A stretch of 64,000 nucleotides of DNA, from assembly GCF_003001695.1 (NCBI RefSeq), contig NZ_PVYX01000001.1:186001-250000 (forward strand), in the 5' to 3' direction. Below are positions 45,866 through 54,782 of the stretch, one piece after another. Source of the DNA: Flagellimonas meridianipacifica (GTDB lineage: Bacteria > Bacteroidota > Bacteroidia > Flavobacteriales > Flavobacteriaceae). Numbering within the stretch: the first letter of the stretch is position 1; each line of letters opens with the position of its first letter. The notes under the pieces are model-generated. The model ran no database searches. It worked only from the letters and a program-made list of their open reading frames with translations, and was not told the DNA's origin. The translations under genes were made by a program, and so were the position numbers.

Positions 45866-45900
45866 TAAAGATAAAAAGTTTTTCGTGCAACAGTGTTGCA
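45866..45900 (-). promoter_or_regulatory. 7-1-7 palindrome and -7-like box upstream of the metal efflux operon
   Basis: TGCAACA-G-TGTTGCA (45886-45900) is a perfect 7-1-7 inverted repeat, the architecture bound by Fur/Zur dimers. TATCTTTA (minus strand, 45873-45866) lies 12 bases downstream and resembles the -7 box. The Fur-family gene is the fourth gene of the operon, so feedback control is likely. Confidence 0.6.
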
Positions 45901-46091
45901 AAAAATTATGAGGTTTCAAAAAACGGTAAGTTCATGGGGCAGAATGGAAAGAATTATAGGATTCCCTAGACCCGTTTTTACAATTGGGACAAAAGACGGA
46001 GGACGTAATTATTTATGTCAGAATTAAAATTGTATGGATTATTTTACTCCAATTGTTGTCTTTTTTTCTCCAGCATGATTGTTCCTAGCTT

Positions 46092-47954
46092 TTATAGACC
46101 TTTAACAAAGTGATCAAAGTCAATATCTTTATCAATATTCAGTTTTTGTTTTAGCCTGTATTTTGAAGTGTGTATACTTGCAGGAAGCACGTTGAGGATT
46201 GTGGCAATTTCATTGTTATTCAGCCCCATTTTAACGTAAGCGGCCAATCGAAGCTCTTTATCTGTGATTTTGCTGGACAAAGACTTCAATTTTTCTTCAA
46301 AATCTTGGTGAACTTCTGAGAAATACGACTTAAATACTTCCCAATCCTTATCCGCTGCGCTTTGTTTTTTTAGAAGCATCACCAGACGTTTAAACTCAAG
46401 CTTGAACTTTTCGGGGGAGTCCTTTATGTTTTCCAAATTCTCTTTGATCTCCGCTATAAATTGACTTTTTTGAACCAAGTGCAAGGTCTGGCTGGTCAGT
46501 TCTTTTTGTTTGTGTTCTAATTCCTTGGTAATTTTCTCTCTTTCAGCTTTGTTCTTTTTAATGCGTTGTCGAAACCCAAAAACCAAAACTCCTGTAAGGG
46601 CAAGGGCAGAAGCCATACCGCTTGCATAAAGTCCCTTAGTCAATTTATCAACCTTGGCTTTTTCATTTAAGGTCTTAATTTCCTCTTGTTGTAGGGAGAT
46701 TTCAGCTTCTTTTTGTTCGGTTTCAAAAATTGCCCGTAGTTCCTCTATTTTTTTGATTTTTTCTGAATCAATTAAAGAGTCATTGATCCTTTTGAATTGC
46801 TTGTACTGAGAAAGAGCTAAAGTGGTTTTGCCAAGAGCTTCGTTGGACCTGCTGCTAAGTTCAAGTGTTTTTTTTAAAATGGATTGATTTTCGGTTTTTA
46901 CTGCGTAGCGCCTGACCACATCAAGGATGTTGCTGGATGCGGTTGGTTCATCCAGCAAGAGATAAGCCTCTGCCAGCTTGTTCTTTGCGATCGCAGCCTT
47001 TCTTAAACTATTGATCTTCTCTGCTTTTTCGATAGCGTCATTTAGGAACTGAACCGCCAATAAAGGTTTTTCTAGTTTAATATGCGTTGAGCCAATGTTT
47101 GTCAAGGCTGTGACCTCCAGTGTTTCTACTTTTACCTCTTTTGACTTTTGGATACTCCTTTCAAAAAATCCCAACGCCGTTTTTTGTTCGCCAAGTAAAT
47201 GGTGCATTAAGCCTATATCATTTAGGGCCTGCGCTTGGTAATAAATGTCTTCGTAATCTTCGTAAATTGCTAAAGCTCTTTTGTTATATTCCAAAGCTTT
47301 ATCAAAGTTTCTTAAGTTATGTTCGAGTATAGCCAGATGATTATAACAATCGGCTATGCGTATTGAATCTCCTATTTTTTCGAAAAGATTTAGACTCTTA
47401 AGGGCATATTTTAATCCAATTTCGTAAAAACCCTTGTTTTGATTTATATTTCCTTTGAAGCCATAAGACAATGCGATTCCAACAGTATCCCTTAGTTTGA
47501 TGACATTTTCAAGATCCATATTGTTGATGCTATCCGCGGTTTTCAGATTACCTTGAGTGAACTCCAAAATGCCCAAACCACGATATACTTTAGATATGTA
47601 AAGTCCATTATTTATCTCTTTTGCAAATTGAAGACTGGTCTTATAGTAGTATCGAGCCGAATCAATTTTGTCAAGGTTATAGTAAATTATTCCCAAATGG
47701 TAGTTTGCAAGGGATATTCCAGAATCGTAGTCCAGCTTATTTGAAAACTCTAGCTCTTTATTTGCAAATTGTTTCGCCTGCTCTGGATCTCTATACATGT
47801 AGTGGTTAACGATGTTCTTTATAGTTTTGATTTTTAGGGTATCCAAAGGTTGCTTCTTGAATTGAAGCAATAGGCTATCAATATCCATTCTGTTTTGTGC
47901 AAACGTTGACCCGAATACAAAAAAAGTAAAAAGGGTAATTTTCAATGCATTCAT
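46092..47954 (-). CDS. TPR-repeat sensor/regulator with C-terminal LuxR-type HTH
   Basis: 620 residues: signal peptide (ending FAQ), about eight TPR units (residues 30-380, e.g. ALEYNKRALAIYEDYED), a coiled coil, one membrane segment (about 445-465, ASGMASALALTGVLVFGF), a second coiled coil, and a LuxR-type helix-turn-helix at the end (ITDKELRLAAYVKMGLNNNEIATILNVLPASIHTSKYRLKQKL). This Bacteroidota type puts a periplasmic TPR sensor and a cytoplasmic DNA-binding domain in one protein. It is transcribed divergently from the cytolysin-like gene and is its likely regulator. Confidence 0.88.
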   Translation of the reverse strand: MNALKITLFTFFVFGSTFAQNRMDIDSLLLQFKKQPLDTLKIKTIKNIVNHYMYRDPEQAKQFANKELEFSNKLDYDSGISLANYHLGIIYYNLDKIDSARYYYKTSLQFAKEINNGLYISKVYRGLGILEFTQGNLKTADSINNMDLENVIKLRDTVGIALSYGFKGNINQNKGFYEIGLKYALKSLNLFEKIGDSIRIADCYNHLAILEHNLRNFDKALEYNKRALAIYEDYEDIYYQAQALNDIGLMHHLLGEQKTALGFFERSIQKSKEVKVETLEVTALTNIGSTHIKLEKPLLAVQFLNDAIEKAEKINSLRKAAIAKNKLAEAYLLLDEPTASSNILDVVRRYAVKTENQSILKKTLELSSRSNEALGKTTLALSQYKQFKRINDSLIDSEKIKKIEELRAIFETEQKEAEISLQQEEIKTLNEKAKVDKLTKGLYASGMASALALTGVLVFGFRQRIKKNKAEREKITKELEHKQKELTSQTLHLVQKSQFIAEIKENLENIKDSPEKFKLEFKRLVMLLKKQSAADKDWEVFKSYFSEVHQDFEEKLKSLSSKITDKELRLAAYVKMGLNNNEIATILNVLPASIHTSKYRLKQKLNIDKDIDFDHFVKGL

Positions 47955-48260
47955 CGTAGATTATTTGTCCTTGCAAGATACCTATTATAGCTACTGGTCC
48001 AGCAAATTACGTCTTGGCCTACGTCCCTATGTACATATATAGTCTAGGAATTCCAATAAGGTTGCACCCCCTAAAACCTTTGCTAAGGCCTATTTTTGTT
48101 GATGTTTGAGGTTTTATTGAATTTTTTCAAAATTGACTTGTCTATAAAGTTGTTAGATAAGGTTTGTCTGTTCTGTCTAGGGTTTGTCTAGCTTGGTTTT
48201 TAGGTTTCAGCTTACGGGGCTTCTAGTTTTGGAGTGTTGAATCTTAAAAACTAAGGAATT
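47955..48260. promoter_or_regulatory. divergent control region with TGTCT repeats and -7 box
   Basis: The 306 bases between the TPR-LuxR gene and the cytolysin gene hold TGTCT at 48139, 48165, 48174 and 48185 (three of them 9 and 11 bases apart, about one helical turn). Downstream is TAGTTTTG (48224-48231), a perfect TAnnTTTG -7 box for the rightward gene. No good -33 box is seen at the usual spacing, which fits activation through the repeats. No other gene is seen here. Confidence 0.5.
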
Positions 48261-50309
48261 ATGAAAACAAATCAAACGCTCTTGACAAAAATCATGGTCA
48301 TAATGCCGCTAATACTCGTCTTTGTTGTGTATTCGTGTAGCAAAGATGAATCACCTAGCGTTGACCCCACTGAGCCAGAAGCGCCGGGAGGTTCAGTCAG
48401 CGAACTATCTATTTCCGAAGTGTTAGCGAGGGGAGTAGTTGAAGATTATCCCGTGGAACGGGTTGCAGACACTCTTGAAGTTTCTGAGCCCTATTATGAA
48501 GAGTACCTGGAAAGTACTTCCGATGGCGACGTAACAAACACCTACTTCTGTACCACTAAAAAAGTGAGTGTCCTGGACGGAAATGGTCAGTTCCCACTTT
48601 TTAACCCAAATGCCGAGGCGATATGGCCTGGTAATCTTTTACAGGGTAAGACCCTTAGTAAAAATTCTCAATCTAGCATTAATGTCGATAGAGCTGGTGG
48701 CACCGTATCCATCAATTTGCTTAATGGTAATAGCGCATCTGCGATAACTGTTGATGAAGTGACAAAGGGCAATATGCAAATTGCAATGAATGAAATTATT
48801 GCCAATGATCCCAATATAGTTCCAGCCAACTTTCAATTAGAGGTTGAAGAAGTCTATAGTCAAGAACAAATGGCATTGGAATTGGGTGTTAGTTATGAGT
48901 CATTTAACATCAATGCATCCGCCAATCTTTCTTTTTCAAATGAGAAAGAATATAATAGGGTACTAGTGAAATTAACACAACAGTACTATACTATGTCTAT
49001 GGATCAAATCAATGGTCTGGGTGATATTTTTGCGCCGGAAGTAACAGGTGAAGATTTATCGCCTTTTGTTCAAGCAGACAACCCAGCAACATTTGTATCC
49101 TCTGTAACCTACGGGCGTATTTTTTATATGTTGGTAGAGTCAACCAGCTCTGTCAATGAACTTAGGGCAAGGGTTGAGGGTACTTACCAGGGTTTACGAT
49201 CTAAAATTGAAGGCGAAATTGAGTATGACCAATATAATGCGTTAAAAGAAGTGAAAACCAAGATTATTGCCTATGGCGGAAGTGCCCAAAGTGCCTTCTC
49301 ACTTACTGGAGAGCTTGATATAAACACCATAGGTCAAAAACTAGCGGAAAGCACTAATATTACTGAAGCTTTGCCCTTATCTTATGTAGTTAAAAGTGTG
49401 CTTGAACCAAGTAAAACAGTGGGCACAAAATTGGCTACCGAATATGATGCGGTAGTATGTACGTTAAGAGGACCACGACCAACACAAGTTTATAGCAATT
49501 TGGTTGGATTGTTCGAAGACGGTGTTGGTGCAGCCACTGCGGTTGCGGGGTCAAACGCCATTTTATTTAATGGAGCTGGTACTGAGTATGTTTGGTTTAA
49601 TGGTAATACAGGAAATATTTCACCAAAATATTCTATTAAAGATGCCAATGCTCCACTCGGCATAATCCCATTTAACGCTTTAGATTCTGCAACACTCGCA
49701 CGACCCGGAAATATCTTTGTCTATGACAAAAACAGTAATGAAATCTTACAACTTGTTTTTGACCAAAACCCCTATTCAGGAAACAGTAGTACTATTCCAA
49801 ATAACAAAATAATTTCTGAAATTAAAGGGCCTGTTCAAATAGAAGTTTGGCATAATTCAAGTTTACTTGATGGCGAAACCTTTCCATTATCGGGCACTGG
49901 TTTTGATGCAGTAGTTTATTTAGGTCAAGAATATGAATTTTACACCTCCAATACGCCTTTCACAATAACAGGACATAACGAGTATACCTATGATCATGCC
50001 TATTTTCAAAAGGGCAATAATAATTCGAGTGCAACGGAGTCTTATATTCTAGATATTTACGAAACTAGAAACATTATTACCAACAATGTAACGGATTCTG
50101 GCATCAATACTTCCAGGAAATGGAGTGATAAGGAGGATGTTTCAAACGATGAAGATTTTCTATTTTCAGATATCGGAGCTGCTTGTAGTTTCACCCAGGG
50201 GAATACGGCATCTGGTTTCAAGCTCCTATATTTTAGCTCAGATGGCAAGTCATTTTTTATTAGAAATGATGTTAATGGAGATTCGGAAGGCCCTTACGTA
50301 ATTGATTGA
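48261..50309 (+). CDS. cholesterol-dependent-cytolysin-like lipoprotein without undecapeptide
   Basis: 682 residues. Lipoprotein signal with Cys 26 (VVYSC). Residues 50-400 align with domains 1-3 of thiol-activated cytolysins: AIWPGNLLQGKTL (120-132), EEVYSQEQMALELGV, then NEKEYNRVLVKLTQQYYTMSMD (228-248), SSVTYGRIFYMLVESTSS (280-297), AYGGSAQ (337-343) and ALPLSYVVKSVL. The tryptophan-rich undecapeptide and domain 4 that bind cholesterol are absent. Instead residues 405-682 are a different beta-rich region without recognised family. It is therefore a CDC-like protein; pore formation and target are inferences. Confidence 0.82.
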   Translation: MKTNQTLLTKIMVIMPLILVFVVYSCSKDESPSVDPTEPEAPGGSVSELSISEVLARGVVEDYPVERVADTLEVSEPYYEEYLESTSDGDVTNTYFCTTKKVSVLDGNGQFPLFNPNAEAIWPGNLLQGKTLSKNSQSSINVDRAGGTVSINLLNGNSASAITVDEVTKGNMQIAMNEIIANDPNIVPANFQLEVEEVYSQEQMALELGVSYESFNINASANLSFSNEKEYNRVLVKLTQQYYTMSMDQINGLGDIFAPEVTGEDLSPFVQADNPATFVSSVTYGRIFYMLVESTSSVNELRARVEGTYQGLRSKIEGEIEYDQYNALKEVKTKIIAYGGSAQSAFSLTGELDINTIGQKLAESTNITEALPLSYVVKSVLEPSKTVGTKLATEYDAVVCTLRGPRPTQVYSNLVGLFEDGVGAATAVAGSNAILFNGAGTEYVWFNGNTGNISPKYSIKDANAPLGIIPFNALDSATLARPGNIFVYDKNSNEILQLVFDQNPYSGNSSTIPNNKIISEIKGPVQIEVWHNSSLLDGETFPLSGTGFDAVVYLGQEYEFYTSNTPFTITGHNEYTYDHAYFQKGNNNSSATESYILDIYETRNIITNNVTDSGINTSRKWSDKEDVSNDEDFLFSDIGAACSFTQGNTASGFKLLYFSSDGKSFFIRNDVNGDSEGPYVID

Positions 50310-50321
50310 TTTATATTCATG

Positions 50322-50385
50322 CAGTCGGCACCTTAAGTTGTGATTCAACAGCTTGGTGTCGGCTGTTTCTATTGTTTTATTTTTA
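50322..50385 (+). terminator. terminator after the cytolysin-like gene
   Basis: Arms CAGTCGGCACC (50322-50332) and GGTGTCGGCTG (50355-50365) pair with two G-T wobbles, with a nested GTTG/CAAC stem inside, followed by a T-rich tract to 50385. It begins 12 bases after the stop codon. Confidence 0.75.
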
Positions 50386-50651
50386 ATGGTGTAACCTTCA
50401 TTTGATTATTGCACTGATTTGAGTTTAGTAATAAGGCGAGTTCATAGGACTAATTGGGCGGGAGGGCTAGATTCCCAAAATATGTTCCTTTAACCGTGCT
50501 AGAAAGGATTACTGTTTACTGTCTATGCTATGACCTGGCGCCTTTAATGCGCAGCCTATTAAGAATTATTTATAAGCTCCAATGTAGGAATCTTAAAACA
50601 AGTCATGGCTGGTGATAGGTTATAGGCGTCGTTGTGCATTGAATTTATTGT
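50386..50651. other. gap without gene; possible degenerate cassette repeat
   Basis: No credible ORF is seen. At 50619-50640 the plus strand reads GGTTATAGGCGTCGTTGTGC, whose complement resembles the left arm (GCACAAC...) of the repeats further right. A weak partner lies near 50518-50540 (CTGTCTATGCTATGACC). The pairing is poor and I count it only as a possible worn site. Confidence 0.3.
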
Positions 50652-51962
50652 TCAATATAATAGCAACTTTGGTTGATGCATACTAATACAATGCAAGCCT
50701 CCACCTCCTAAATTTACAGCTAACGCATCCAACATCACCACTTTTTTTGTCGGGAATACTTCCCTAAGTATCCGAAGCGCTTTTTCATCCTGGAGTCTGA
50801 TTTTATCGGGCATTCCTTCTCGCCAATACTTCTGACCAATGACGACATTATTAGTAATAATAAAATTTAGATAGCTGGCAGGTGCAACCACGGTAATGGT
50901 ATCTCCTTTTGGAAATTCGCTTCCATCAACATAATCAAGTGTTTTGATATAATCGTATACATAATCGCCTGGATTCATTGTTGTGAGGATGGTTTGCGGT
51001 AATGGCAATCTTACTATTCTAAATGCATTGCCATCTTGATCGGTGCTTTTCGAAAGTATTTTGAAGTTTTCTTCCAAACGCCTATGGTTTTCCTTGGCAA
51101 TTGAATCTTTTAGCTCAGTGCTGTCAATACTAGCTAAAAGAATAGTGGAATCATTGACAAATCGAGCAAATTCATCCACATGGCCATTGGTTGTAACCAC
51201 CGTGTATGCCTTAGTGCTGTCAGATGTTGATAATGGGCCAAGAAACGTATGGCTATCTTCGAGAAGTCCCTCTTTTAACCATATAACTTTTTTGACTCCA
51301 AGCAGTCTTTGATATTCCGCCTCCATTTCATCCTTGGACATCTGCGGGTTACGACCTTTTTCAACGGTCTCAGTCACCATTAAAGTTCCTTTACCATTAA
51401 GCTCACGGTTACCTCCCTCGCTGACCATTGCACTTGATATAAGGGGAAGATTCAATAATTCAGCAACCCTTTCGTCATACTTCTCTTCAGTTACTGAATT
51501 CAGTTCCGTTGTATCACCATAACCCCAAGAATCGAAATTAAAGTCCGCAATGGCATGGCGTCCATTTTTGGCTTCGACGAATACTGGTCCCATGTCCCTT
51601 GCCCAAATTTCTACGGATGGAATGACACGAAAAATTAGATTTTTCGAATCTGCGTATTTTTCAACTAATTCGGATTTAGCCTTTCGAAGCACATTGTCAT
51701 CAGCACAGCTTATAACAATTTTTAAATCACTTATAAGTGCATCAATAATGGCCATTGTTACCTTCTCTACCGATTCACCTTCTTTATGATCGGTTGTTGG
51801 CCAAATTAGCCAAAGAGCGTCAATTTCTTCAAATTCGGCCATTTGTCTAGTAATCTTCACTTGCTCTAGATTCTTATCAGAAATGGAATTACAGGATAGG
51901 ACCAATAAGAAAATTGCCAATATCAGAATAAGAGATTTCACTTTTTTAGATTTATGATGCAC
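50652..51962 (-). CDS. agmatine deiminase / peptidylarginine deiminase (PPAD-type) lipoprotein
   Basis: 436 residues. A lipoprotein signal (LLVLSC) is unusual for the cytoplasmic agmatine deiminase and is closer to exported PPAD-like enzymes. Family motifs: MPAEWE-like MAEFEEIDALWLIWP, EIWARDMGPVF with a catalytic aspartate, TTNGHVDEFARF with the histidine, and the nucleophile cysteine in GGGLHCIS near the end. It hydrolyses a guanidino group to citrulline or carbamoylputrescine plus ammonia. Whether the substrate is agmatine or peptidyl arginine cannot be told. Confidence 0.88.
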   Translation of the reverse strand: MHHKSKKVKSLILILAIFLLVLSCNSISDKNLEQVKITRQMAEFEEIDALWLIWPTTDHKEGESVEKVTMAIIDALISDLKIVISCADDNVLRKAKSELVEKYADSKNLIFRVIPSVEIWARDMGPVFVEAKNGRHAIADFNFDSWGYGDTTELNSVTEEKYDERVAELLNLPLISSAMVSEGGNRELNGKGTLMVTETVEKGRNPQMSKDEMEAEYQRLLGVKKVIWLKEGLLEDSHTFLGPLSTSDSTKAYTVVTTNGHVDEFARFVNDSTILLASIDSTELKDSIAKENHRRLEENFKILSKSTDQDGNAFRIVRLPLPQTILTTMNPGDYVYDYIKTLDYVDGSEFPKGDTITVVAPASYLNFIITNNVVIGQKYWREGMPDKIRLQDEKALRILREVFPTKKVVMLDALAVNLGGGGLHCISMHQPKLLLY

Positions 51963-52104
51963 AACTTGTTACATGGGGAACTAAAGTAGCTAATTAACAG
52001 TTTTCATTTCGAGATAAAAAGACTTTTTGTTCCTGTTTTTGGAACTGGAAAGGAAAATCAAGGAGTGTCCCTTGCATGGGTCGTTTTATAGCACTAAAAT
52101 AATA

Positions 52105-52176
52105 CCGCTAAAGGTCTTGTGTATTTGGCGTTGCCTGCTTTTGTTGGTAATGAACATCATGCACGTTGTTAGCAGT
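52105..52176 (-). repeat. attC-like inverted repeat, site 1
   Basis: On the minus strand the left end reads GCTAACAACGTGCATGATG (52173-52155) and the right end GCAACGCCAAATACACAAGA (52134-52115) followed by CCTTTAGC. It lies directly downstream of the alpha/beta hydrolase gene (11 bases after its stop), as a cassette recombination site would. Confidence 0.5.
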
Positions 52177-52186
52177 AGTGTTCTTT

Positions 52187-53152
52187 TCATTTTTCCAATT
52201 CGCTTAAAAACGAATCTATAATTTTCAATTCAGTTTCTTCCTTATCATTCAATGTTTGATGCCCTGCTCCTTCAATAATTTTCAATCTTGAATTAGGAGT
52301 GATTTCATGATATTTTTTAACTGTTGAGGGAGTCGCTGTATCGTATTCACCCGTAATATACAAAACAGGGACATCTATTTTTTTTAATATCTCTTTGCCG
52401 TCATAGCCATTTAATTTTCCATTGACCGAATATTCCTCACGTCCCCACATATATTCATAAACCATACTTTCCTTTGCGAACCATGAAGAATCAGCTTTTA
52501 TTATATCTTTAGAAAAAGGGGTTTTGCGAGTATAGAATTCATGATAAAAATAATCTATGGCTTTGTTGAATGCTGTTGTATCAGGGATAGAATTATTTTT
52601 GTGATTTACTAATGGTACTCTAACTGAATCTGGTAATTGAGCTAATAGTTTATCTGAATCATCTTGCCACATATTTAAGTCTATGCATGGGCTTCCCAAT
52701 ATTAATGCTTCTATATTTTTTGGATATTTCTTGTAATATTCCGCACCTAACATTGTACCCCAAGAATGACCATAGATTATTACTTCTTTAAGTTTTAAGT
52801 GCTCAACTAAACTATGAGTTTGTTCAACAAAAGACTCAATATTCATCAATGTTGTATCTGTTAAAATATCTGAACGACCACATCCTAATTGGTCGAATAA
52901 TATAACAGACCTTTCTTTAGCTAAAGATTTTAAAGGGTTTAGATAGTAACTTGGATATCCCGGTCCGCCATGAAGAACAACTATTGGCGCTCTATTTCCT
53001 GAGCCAAAAACTTCATACCATATTTTTCCTCCATTCACTTCTATGAACCCTTCTTGAGGTTTTAGCAAATTCGACTCTTTGCACCCGAAAAATTGTAACA
53101 AAAGAAACCCAAGAAATATTATTGGTGGTATCTTCATCAATTGGTTTTTCAT
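52187..53152 (-). CDS. alpha/beta hydrolase, proline iminopeptidase-like, lipoprotein
   Basis: 321 residues. Lipobox QFFGC. Motifs: oxyanion HGGPG, DQLGCGRS, the nucleophile elbow GHSWGTMLG, TGEYDTATP with the acid, and GAGHQTLN with the histidine. This is the pattern of proline iminopeptidase (S33) and related hydrolases. The extracytoplasmic location suggests peptide or small ester hydrolysis outside the cell. It is a single AT-rich gene between two attC-like repeats. Confidence 0.88.
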   Translation of the reverse strand: MKNQLMKIPPIIFLGFLLLQFFGCKESNLLKPQEGFIEVNGGKIWYEVFGSGNRAPIVVLHGGPGYPSYYLNPLKSLAKERSVILFDQLGCGRSDILTDTTLMNIESFVEQTHSLVEHLKLKEVIIYGHSWGTMLGAEYYKKYPKNIEALILGSPCIDLNMWQDDSDKLLAQLPDSVRVPLVNHKNNSIPDTTAFNKAIDYFYHEFYTRKTPFSKDIIKADSSWFAKESMVYEYMWGREEYSVNGKLNGYDGKEILKKIDVPVLYITGEYDTATPSTVKKYHEITPNSRLKIIEGAGHQTLNDKEETELKIIDSFLSELEK

Positions 53153-53165
53153 TTTTATTCATTAT

Positions 53166-53283
53166 TGCTAACGCCAAACCAAAATGAGTATGCGGCCCAC
53201 TTGCTAAAAGCACCGAAGTTTCTGTTACGTATTGCTCTATCAATGGACTCAGTTCGTATATTCATTTTAGTGTTTGTTATGAG
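53166..53283 (-). repeat. attC-like inverted repeat, site 2
   Basis: Minus strand left end CATAACAAACACTAAAATGA (53281-53262), right end TCATTTTGGTTTGGCGTTAGC (trimmed: arms ACTAAAATGA and TCATTTTGGT pair over ten positions with one G-T). It ends in GCGTTAGCA at 53174-53166. It lies about 20 bases downstream of the serine hydrolase stop. Confidence 0.55.
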
Positions 53284-53301
53284 TTGTATTTCAGCAGTTA
53301 T

Positions 53302-54606
53302 TCAATTCTCAATAAATGCACTATAAACGACCTTCTCAAGTCTTGCATTAATTTCATCATTATGTCCTGAAAACGCGACTTGTCGAAGTTGGATGACTAT
53401 AAGTTCATTCAACGGATCAATCCAAAAAGTAGTGCTAAAAGCTCCACCCCAGGAATAGGTTCCTTCGGGTTTATTGGGATGGTCTGCCGTTGCAATATCA
53501 AAACCAAACCCGAACCGTGCAGTTCCCCAAGGATAAGAAATAGTATCAATTTGGTCTTGGTGCATCATTTGTGCAGTTTCTGACTTTAATATTCGCGTTT
53601 CACCCAATACGCCATCGTTCAGCATGGTCTGGCAAAACAGGAAGTAATCTCTTGCAGTCCCTGTCATTCCACTTCCACCTGAAAAATAGGTCTTTGCTCC
53701 TGCAATAGGGTAATTTGGAATATATAGCGGATGACCTTCTAACTTCAAAGGCTCAAACTGACCTAAAGTATCGGTTACATAATTGGCACCAAATAAAGGA
53801 GTCAGATTTGCTGTGGCGCTGGAATCACTAAAGTAAAAGTCAAATGTGGTAGCGCCGATGGGCTTAGTAATATTTTCTCTGATATAATCATCCAATTCCA
53901 TTCCGGAAGCTACTTCTATTACCCGCCCGAGTACATCAGTACTCAACCCGTAAGTCCATTGTGTACCTGGCTCATGAACGAGTGGAAGTTTGCCAAATCG
54001 GTTCATTGTATTTTGGAGCGTCCAGTCTTGATAAGTGTTAAGAGCAGGTATATTAAGTTTCGCATTAATGGCATCTCCATGGTTCTCATATCCATATGTT
54101 AAGCCTGAAGTATGAGTAAGAAGTTGATGTACAGTAGGTTGTGTTTTAGTCGGGACGCTAGTCCAAGTGGTGTCCTTAGGATTAAAACCAGTGATAATTT
54201 CCATTGAATCAAAAGATGGAATGTATTTGCTAACCGGATCATTCAATTTGAGTTTGCCAGCTTCTATAAGTTGCATCGCCGCTACGGATACAACAGGTTT
54301 TGTCATACTTGCCATTCTGAACAAATGATTTTTACGATAGGGCACAGACTGTGCAAAATCTGCCAAGCCCACTTCCAATTCGTATATAATTTTTCCGTTT
54401 TTAGCAATTAGAGTAACAGCTCCAGGGAACTTTTTTGCCTCGATATATTCTTTAACCATTGATTCAATTTTGGCAAGCGAATCCATATTCATGCCGACTT
54501 GCTCAGGAGTAGCAAACTGAAATTTTCCGAAGGTTTCTTCTTTGTCAGTTTTGCACGAAATGGCAAGAACCGATGCAATTGCTAAGATGATTGTTGAAAT
54601 TTTCAT
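53302..54606 (-). CDS. serine hydrolase, class C beta-lactamase / esterase family, lipoprotein
   Basis: 434 residues. Lipobox LAISC. The SxxK motif is SMTK (in FRMASMTKPVVS), and the Tyr motif is YGLS in TQWTYGLSTDVLG. A C-terminal GGAFSTTFWIDP corresponds to the third motif (HxG/KTG region) of this esterase-type subfamily. It is likely an esterase or D-amino-acid peptidase rather than an antibiotic-destroying enzyme. It is flanked by attC-like repeats. Confidence 0.88.
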   Translation of the reverse strand: MKISTIILAIASVLAISCKTDKEETFGKFQFATPEQVGMNMDSLAKIESMVKEYIEAKKFPGAVTLIAKNGKIIYELEVGLADFAQSVPYRKNHLFRMASMTKPVVSVAAMQLIEAGKLKLNDPVSKYIPSFDSMEIITGFNPKDTTWTSVPTKTQPTVHQLLTHTSGLTYGYENHGDAINAKLNIPALNTYQDWTLQNTMNRFGKLPLVHEPGTQWTYGLSTDVLGRVIEVASGMELDDYIRENITKPIGATTFDFYFSDSSATANLTPLFGANYVTDTLGQFEPLKLEGHPLYIPNYPIAGAKTYFSGGSGMTGTARDYFLFCQTMLNDGVLGETRILKSETAQMMHQDQIDTISYPWGTARFGFGFDIATADHPNKPEGTYSWGGAFSTTFWIDPLNELIVIQLRQVAFSGHNDEINARLEKVVYSAFIEN

Positions 54607-54639
54607 GTTTTCAAATTTATGTCGAAGTTGGTCGCTGAC

Positions 54640-54778
54640 TCATAATGGTCTCGTGTATGGCTTCGTTGCGGAAAACGTCAAATGGACTTTTCCGCCATAG
54701 CCACTAATTTAGCGAATCAGGCTGGATTTTCCGTTTGGAAATTCCTGCCGCAATTAATTATACACGTTGTTAGCCACT
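54640..54778 (-). repeat. attC-like inverted repeat, site 3
   Basis: Minus strand left end GTGGCTAACAACGTGTATAA (54778-54759), right end GCAACGAAGCCATACACGAG (54668-54649) followed by ACCATTATG. Arms CGTGTAT and ATACACG pair. The inner part also has GCGG/CCGC pairs. It lies 4 bases downstream of the NTF2-like gene. Confidence 0.6.
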
Positions 54779-54782
54779 GGCT

